DNA from: Simkania negevensis | GTDB lineage: Bacteria > Chlamydiota > Chlamydiia > Chlamydiales > JAFITR01 | Assembly: GCA_017116025.1 (NCBI GenBank) | Contig: JAFITR010000062.1 | Coordinates: 1-8,516 of the forward strand | Reading direction: 5' to 3' | DNA length: 8,516 bases | In this document: piece after piece, positions 6,517-8,516 of the stretch | Numbering within the stretch: position 1 is the stretch's first letter | Layout: each line of letters opens with the position of its first letter | Made by a program: the position numbers and the translations under genes | Notes under the pieces: model-generated | Seen by the model: only the letters and a program-made list of their open reading frames with translations | Databases searched by the model: none | What the model was told of the DNA's origin: nothing

Positions 6517-7323
6517 ATGGATATTATTGCCGCCAGCAGCTTCAAAGGAGGCACGGCGAAGACTTCAACTGCGCTGCACCTCGGTGCCGCCCTGGTAAAA
6601 TACCACAAAAAGAAGGTGTTGCTTGTCGACTTCGATGCCCAAGCAAACCTCACCGCCGGCCTCGGCTACGATCCTGACGAACACGACAGCCTTGCCCCCG
6701 TACTACAAGGGGAAAAAAATGTCGAAGAAGTCCTTCTACCCACCTGTATCAATGGCTTAGATATTATCCCCGCAGACACTTGGCTCGAACGGGTAGAGCT
6801 AACAGGACAACTTGCCACCGACCGCTATTCCCACGAAAGGCTCAAAGAGCTCATCGCCCCACTCGCCTACGACGTCACGATCATCGACACACCACCCTCT
6901 CTATGCTGGCTGACAGAGTCCGCCCTCATCGCCGCACACTACTCCCTCGTATGCGCTACTCCAGAATTCTATAGCATCAAAGGACTCGAAAGGCTCGCCA
7001 CCTTCATGGACAATATCGACAAACGACACCCCCTACAAGTTGTCGGAGTAGCACTCTCCTTCTGGAACACACGGGGGAAGAGCAACGACGAATTTCTACA
7101 AGTCGTCGAAGCAACATTTCCAAACAAAATCTTTCAATCAAAAGTACGACGCGATATATCTGTTTCTGAAGCGTCAATTTATGGCAAGCCTCTCTTCGAG
7201 ACGGCTCCTAAAAGTCGTGCAGCAGAAGACTACCTTGCCTTAACAAATGAACTCCTTGGCCGTATAAACAATGAAAAACAGTCTCATGAGCAAAGTAAAC
7301 TCCTTTCTCTCCAAACGCCTTAA
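6517..7323 (+). CDS. parA: ParA/MinD-family ATPase, pGP5-D-like (CT582 type)
   Basis: The 268-residue product belongs to the deviant-Walker P-loop ATPases that position or segregate DNA. Visible motifs are the Walker A region FKGGTAKTS (Lys10 signature, Lys15, Thr16), the DFDAQANL switch segment (38-45) and Walker B IIDTPPSL (about 122-129). The C-terminal part (VALSFWNTRG, KVRRDISVSEA, KSRAAEDYLALT) matches what I recall of chlamydial plasmid protein pGP5-D and its chromosomal relative CT582, so the assignment is specific to Chlamydiae. Two core residues differ from consensus: Ala14 replaces the Gly before the catalytic Lys (KGGxGKT), and Ala41 replaces Pro in DxDPQ. ATP hydrolysis may therefore be altered. 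It lies 20 bp after thrS, and its 3' end overlaps the pGP6-D-like gene, suggesting coupled translation and joint function. Confidence 0.95.
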   Translation: MDIIAASSFKGGTAKTSTALHLGAALVKYHKKKVLLVDFDAQANLTAGLGYDPDEHDSLAPVLQGEKNVEEVLLPTCINGLDIIPADTWLERVELTGQLATDRYSHERLKELIAPLAYDVTIIDTPPSLCWLTESALIAAHYSLVCATPEFYSIKGLERLATFMDNIDKRHPLQVVGVALSFWNTRGKSNDEFLQVVEATFPNKIFQSKVRRDISVSEASIYGKPLFETAPKSRAAEDYLALTNELLGRINNEKQSHEQSKLLSLQTP

Positions 7324-8026
7324 AAATACGACAGAAAAAAATGTCAAAATGGCACAACTTGCTGAAAAATCTGCCGATGGAGGGCTCAACAGCTTCGCCG
7401 GTGTTTTTGGACTATCAAAACTCAATCAACGCGAAAAAGATGAGATAGAAGAGCTCCTCAATCTGTACAAGGAAGAACATCAGGATATCGACGAAGACCT
7501 ACAACGTCTCATCGAAATAACCTCCGAAGTAAAAGCCATCAGCAACCAAGCTGCCTTGCTCCACGGAGAACGCATTAAGCGCGCACAAGTGATCCTCACA
7601 CGCTATCGCGACGGAGCCTTTTCTTCCTGGCTTGTCGCAGTATACGGCAACAGGCAAACGCCTTATAACTTCCTACAATATTTCGAGTTCTTTCGTACGA
7701 TGCCGCGGGAGCTGCATCCGCAGATAGAATCAATGCCTCGCCAAGCAGTATATACCTTGGCTAGCCGTAGCGGTCCAGACGAGATGAAAGCCGATGTCGT
7801 CAAAGACTTCCAAGGCGAGACAAAGCAGGAGCTGCTGCTCAAGATACGCCAGATGTTTCCTTTAGCAGAATCCGATGGCAGGCGCCAGGACATGGGTGCT
7901 TGGACAACAAGTGCGCTCAAACGCGTCTACAACACCCTAAACACAACAGAGCCTGACATCAGCGAAACGCAAAAAGAAGCGATAACGAAGCTTTTAGAAG
8001 CGATAAAAAAGCTCGTTACGCATTAA
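7271..8026 (+). CDS. pGP6-D-like protein (CT583 type), possible ParB-equivalent
   Basis: The 251-residue product resembles Chlamydia plasmid protein pGP6-D and its chromosomal paralogue CT583. Shared features include LLHGERIKRAQVIL (97-109) followed by FSSWLVAVYGNRQTPYNFLQYFEFF (117-141), and SMPRQAVYTLASR (154-166). Its molecular function is not established. The first two segments fit the pattern of DUF3102-type helical domains seen in plasmid and phage proteins (GERLxxAK...FxxWL...AY), hinting at DNA binding. The N-terminus (about 1-45) is basic and polar, residues 52-90 are acidic and helical, and the C-terminus is helical. The ATG at 7271 overlaps parA by 53 bp and has no ribosome binding site. 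The ATG at 7286 would give 246 residues, close to pGP6-D, and is equally likely. Translation is probably coupled to parA. The stop shares one base with the purB start. Confidence 0.92.
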   Translation: MKNSLMSKVNSFLSKRLKNTTEKNVKMAQLAEKSADGGLNSFAGVFGLSKLNQREKDEIEELLNLYKEEHQDIDEDLQRLIEITSEVKAISNQAALLHGERIKRAQVILTRYRDGAFSSWLVAVYGNRQTPYNFLQYFEFFRTMPRELHPQIESMPRQAVYTLASRSGPDEMKADVVKDFQGETKQELLLKIRQMFPLAESDGRRQDMGAWTTSALKRVYNTLNTTEPDISETQKEAITKLLEAIKKLVTH

Positions 8027-8516
8027 TGGACAAGTACACATCACCACTGACTCACCGCTACGCTAGCGATGAGATGAACTTTCTCTTTTCGAACACCTTC
8101 AAATACACCCTTTGGCGCAAGCTCTGGCTTGCCTTGGCAGAAAACGAAAAAGCGTTAGGGCTCAACATCACAGAAGAGCAGCTGGCAGAACTTCGTGCAC
8201 ACGTCAACGATATCGACTTTGATAATGTACACAAACATGAAAAACGGTTGCGCCACGATGTCATGGCCCACATCCATGCCTACGGAGACTGCTGCCCCAC
8301 AGCACGAGGGATTATCCACCTGGGAGCAACATCGTGCTATGTCACAGATAACAGCGATCTCATCCAGATACGCGAAGCGATGACTCTTCTCTTTGCTAAA
8401 CTCATCGAGCTGCTAAAACTCCTGGAGACAAAAGCATCAAAACACGCCTCGCTTCCCTGCCTGGCCTGGACACATCTTCAGCCAGCACAACCGACAACAG
8501 TAGGCAAAAGGTTTTG
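8026..8516 (+). CDS. purB: adenylosuccinate lyase, N-terminal part (cut by window end)
   Basis: Adenylosuccinate lyase releases fumarate from SAICAR and from adenylosuccinate, serving de novo purine synthesis and the IMP-to-AMP step. The first 163 codons of an expected 430-480 are present. Substrate and catalytic residues can be seen: Arg11 in HRYAS, KRLRHDVMAH with His77, HLGATSCYVTDN (98-109) and THLQPAQPTTVGKR with His150, the probable general-acid or base histidine. The flexible catalytic serine loop lies beyond the edge. The wording of these motifs is nearer to human ADSL, as I recall it, than to the Bacillus or E. coli enzymes. The ATG shares its A with the TAA stop of the preceding gene (TAATG), which points to translational re-initiation within one transcript. 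No strong ribosome binding site is seen. Confidence 0.96.
   Translation, partial: MDKYTSPLTHRYASDEMNFLFSNTFKYTLWRKLWLALAENEKALGLNITEEQLAELRAHVNDIDFDNVHKHEKRLRHDVMAHIHAYGDCCPTARGIIHLGATSCYVTDNSDLIQIREAMTLLFAKLIELLKLLETKASKHASLPCLAWTHLQPAQPTTVGKRF

Overview
The window looks like chromosome from an environmental (non-Chlamydiaceae) member of the Chlamydiae. The best evidence is the run thrS, a ParA ATPase resembling plasmid protein pGP5-D, and a pGP6-D-like protein. From memory, this order matches the chromosomal CT581-CT582-CT583 segment of Chlamydia trachomatis. Departures from Chlamydia proper are a cysteine-free Porin_5-type porin and an adenylosuccinate lyase (purB) directly after the pGP6-D-like gene. 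I cannot name the family or genus; Waddlia-, Criblamydia-, Parachlamydia- and Simkania-like lineages all remain possible.

Layout. Positions 1-91 hold no gene, only a short hairpin and a TCTTCGCG direct repeat. A strong Rho-independent terminator (92-125, minus strand) ends a signal-peptide-bearing outer-membrane porin gene (152-1390, minus). A 185-bp spacer (1391-1575) carries the likely porin promoter. Next is a 971-residue protein of unknown function (1576-4491, minus). It is predicted soluble, has a central coiled-coil-like stretch, and has a GSCFATA motif that may mark a cysteine-protease-like nucleophile. A 73-bp divergent spacer (4492-4564) holds a thrS promoter and a small dyad.

The rightward genes are packed like an operon. 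thrS (4565-6496) is followed after 20 bp by parA (6517-7323), which has a strong ribosome binding site. parA overlaps the pGP6-D-like gene (7271-8026) by up to 53 bp. That gene shares one base with purB (8026 to the window edge, truncated at 163 codons). No terminator is visible between them. ParA and the pGP6-D-like protein probably work as a pair in DNA partition or positioning. ThrRS charges tRNA-Thr and PurB serves purine synthesis, so the operon mixes housekeeping and plasmid-type genes.

Points most worth a second look are the 971-residue protein with its possible Cys/His/Asn triad and five A8-A9 coding tracts, the altered P-loop (KGGTAKT) of the ParA protein, the DUF3102-like pattern in the pGP6-D-like protein that suggests a ParB-equivalent role, and the eukaryote-type character of PurB.
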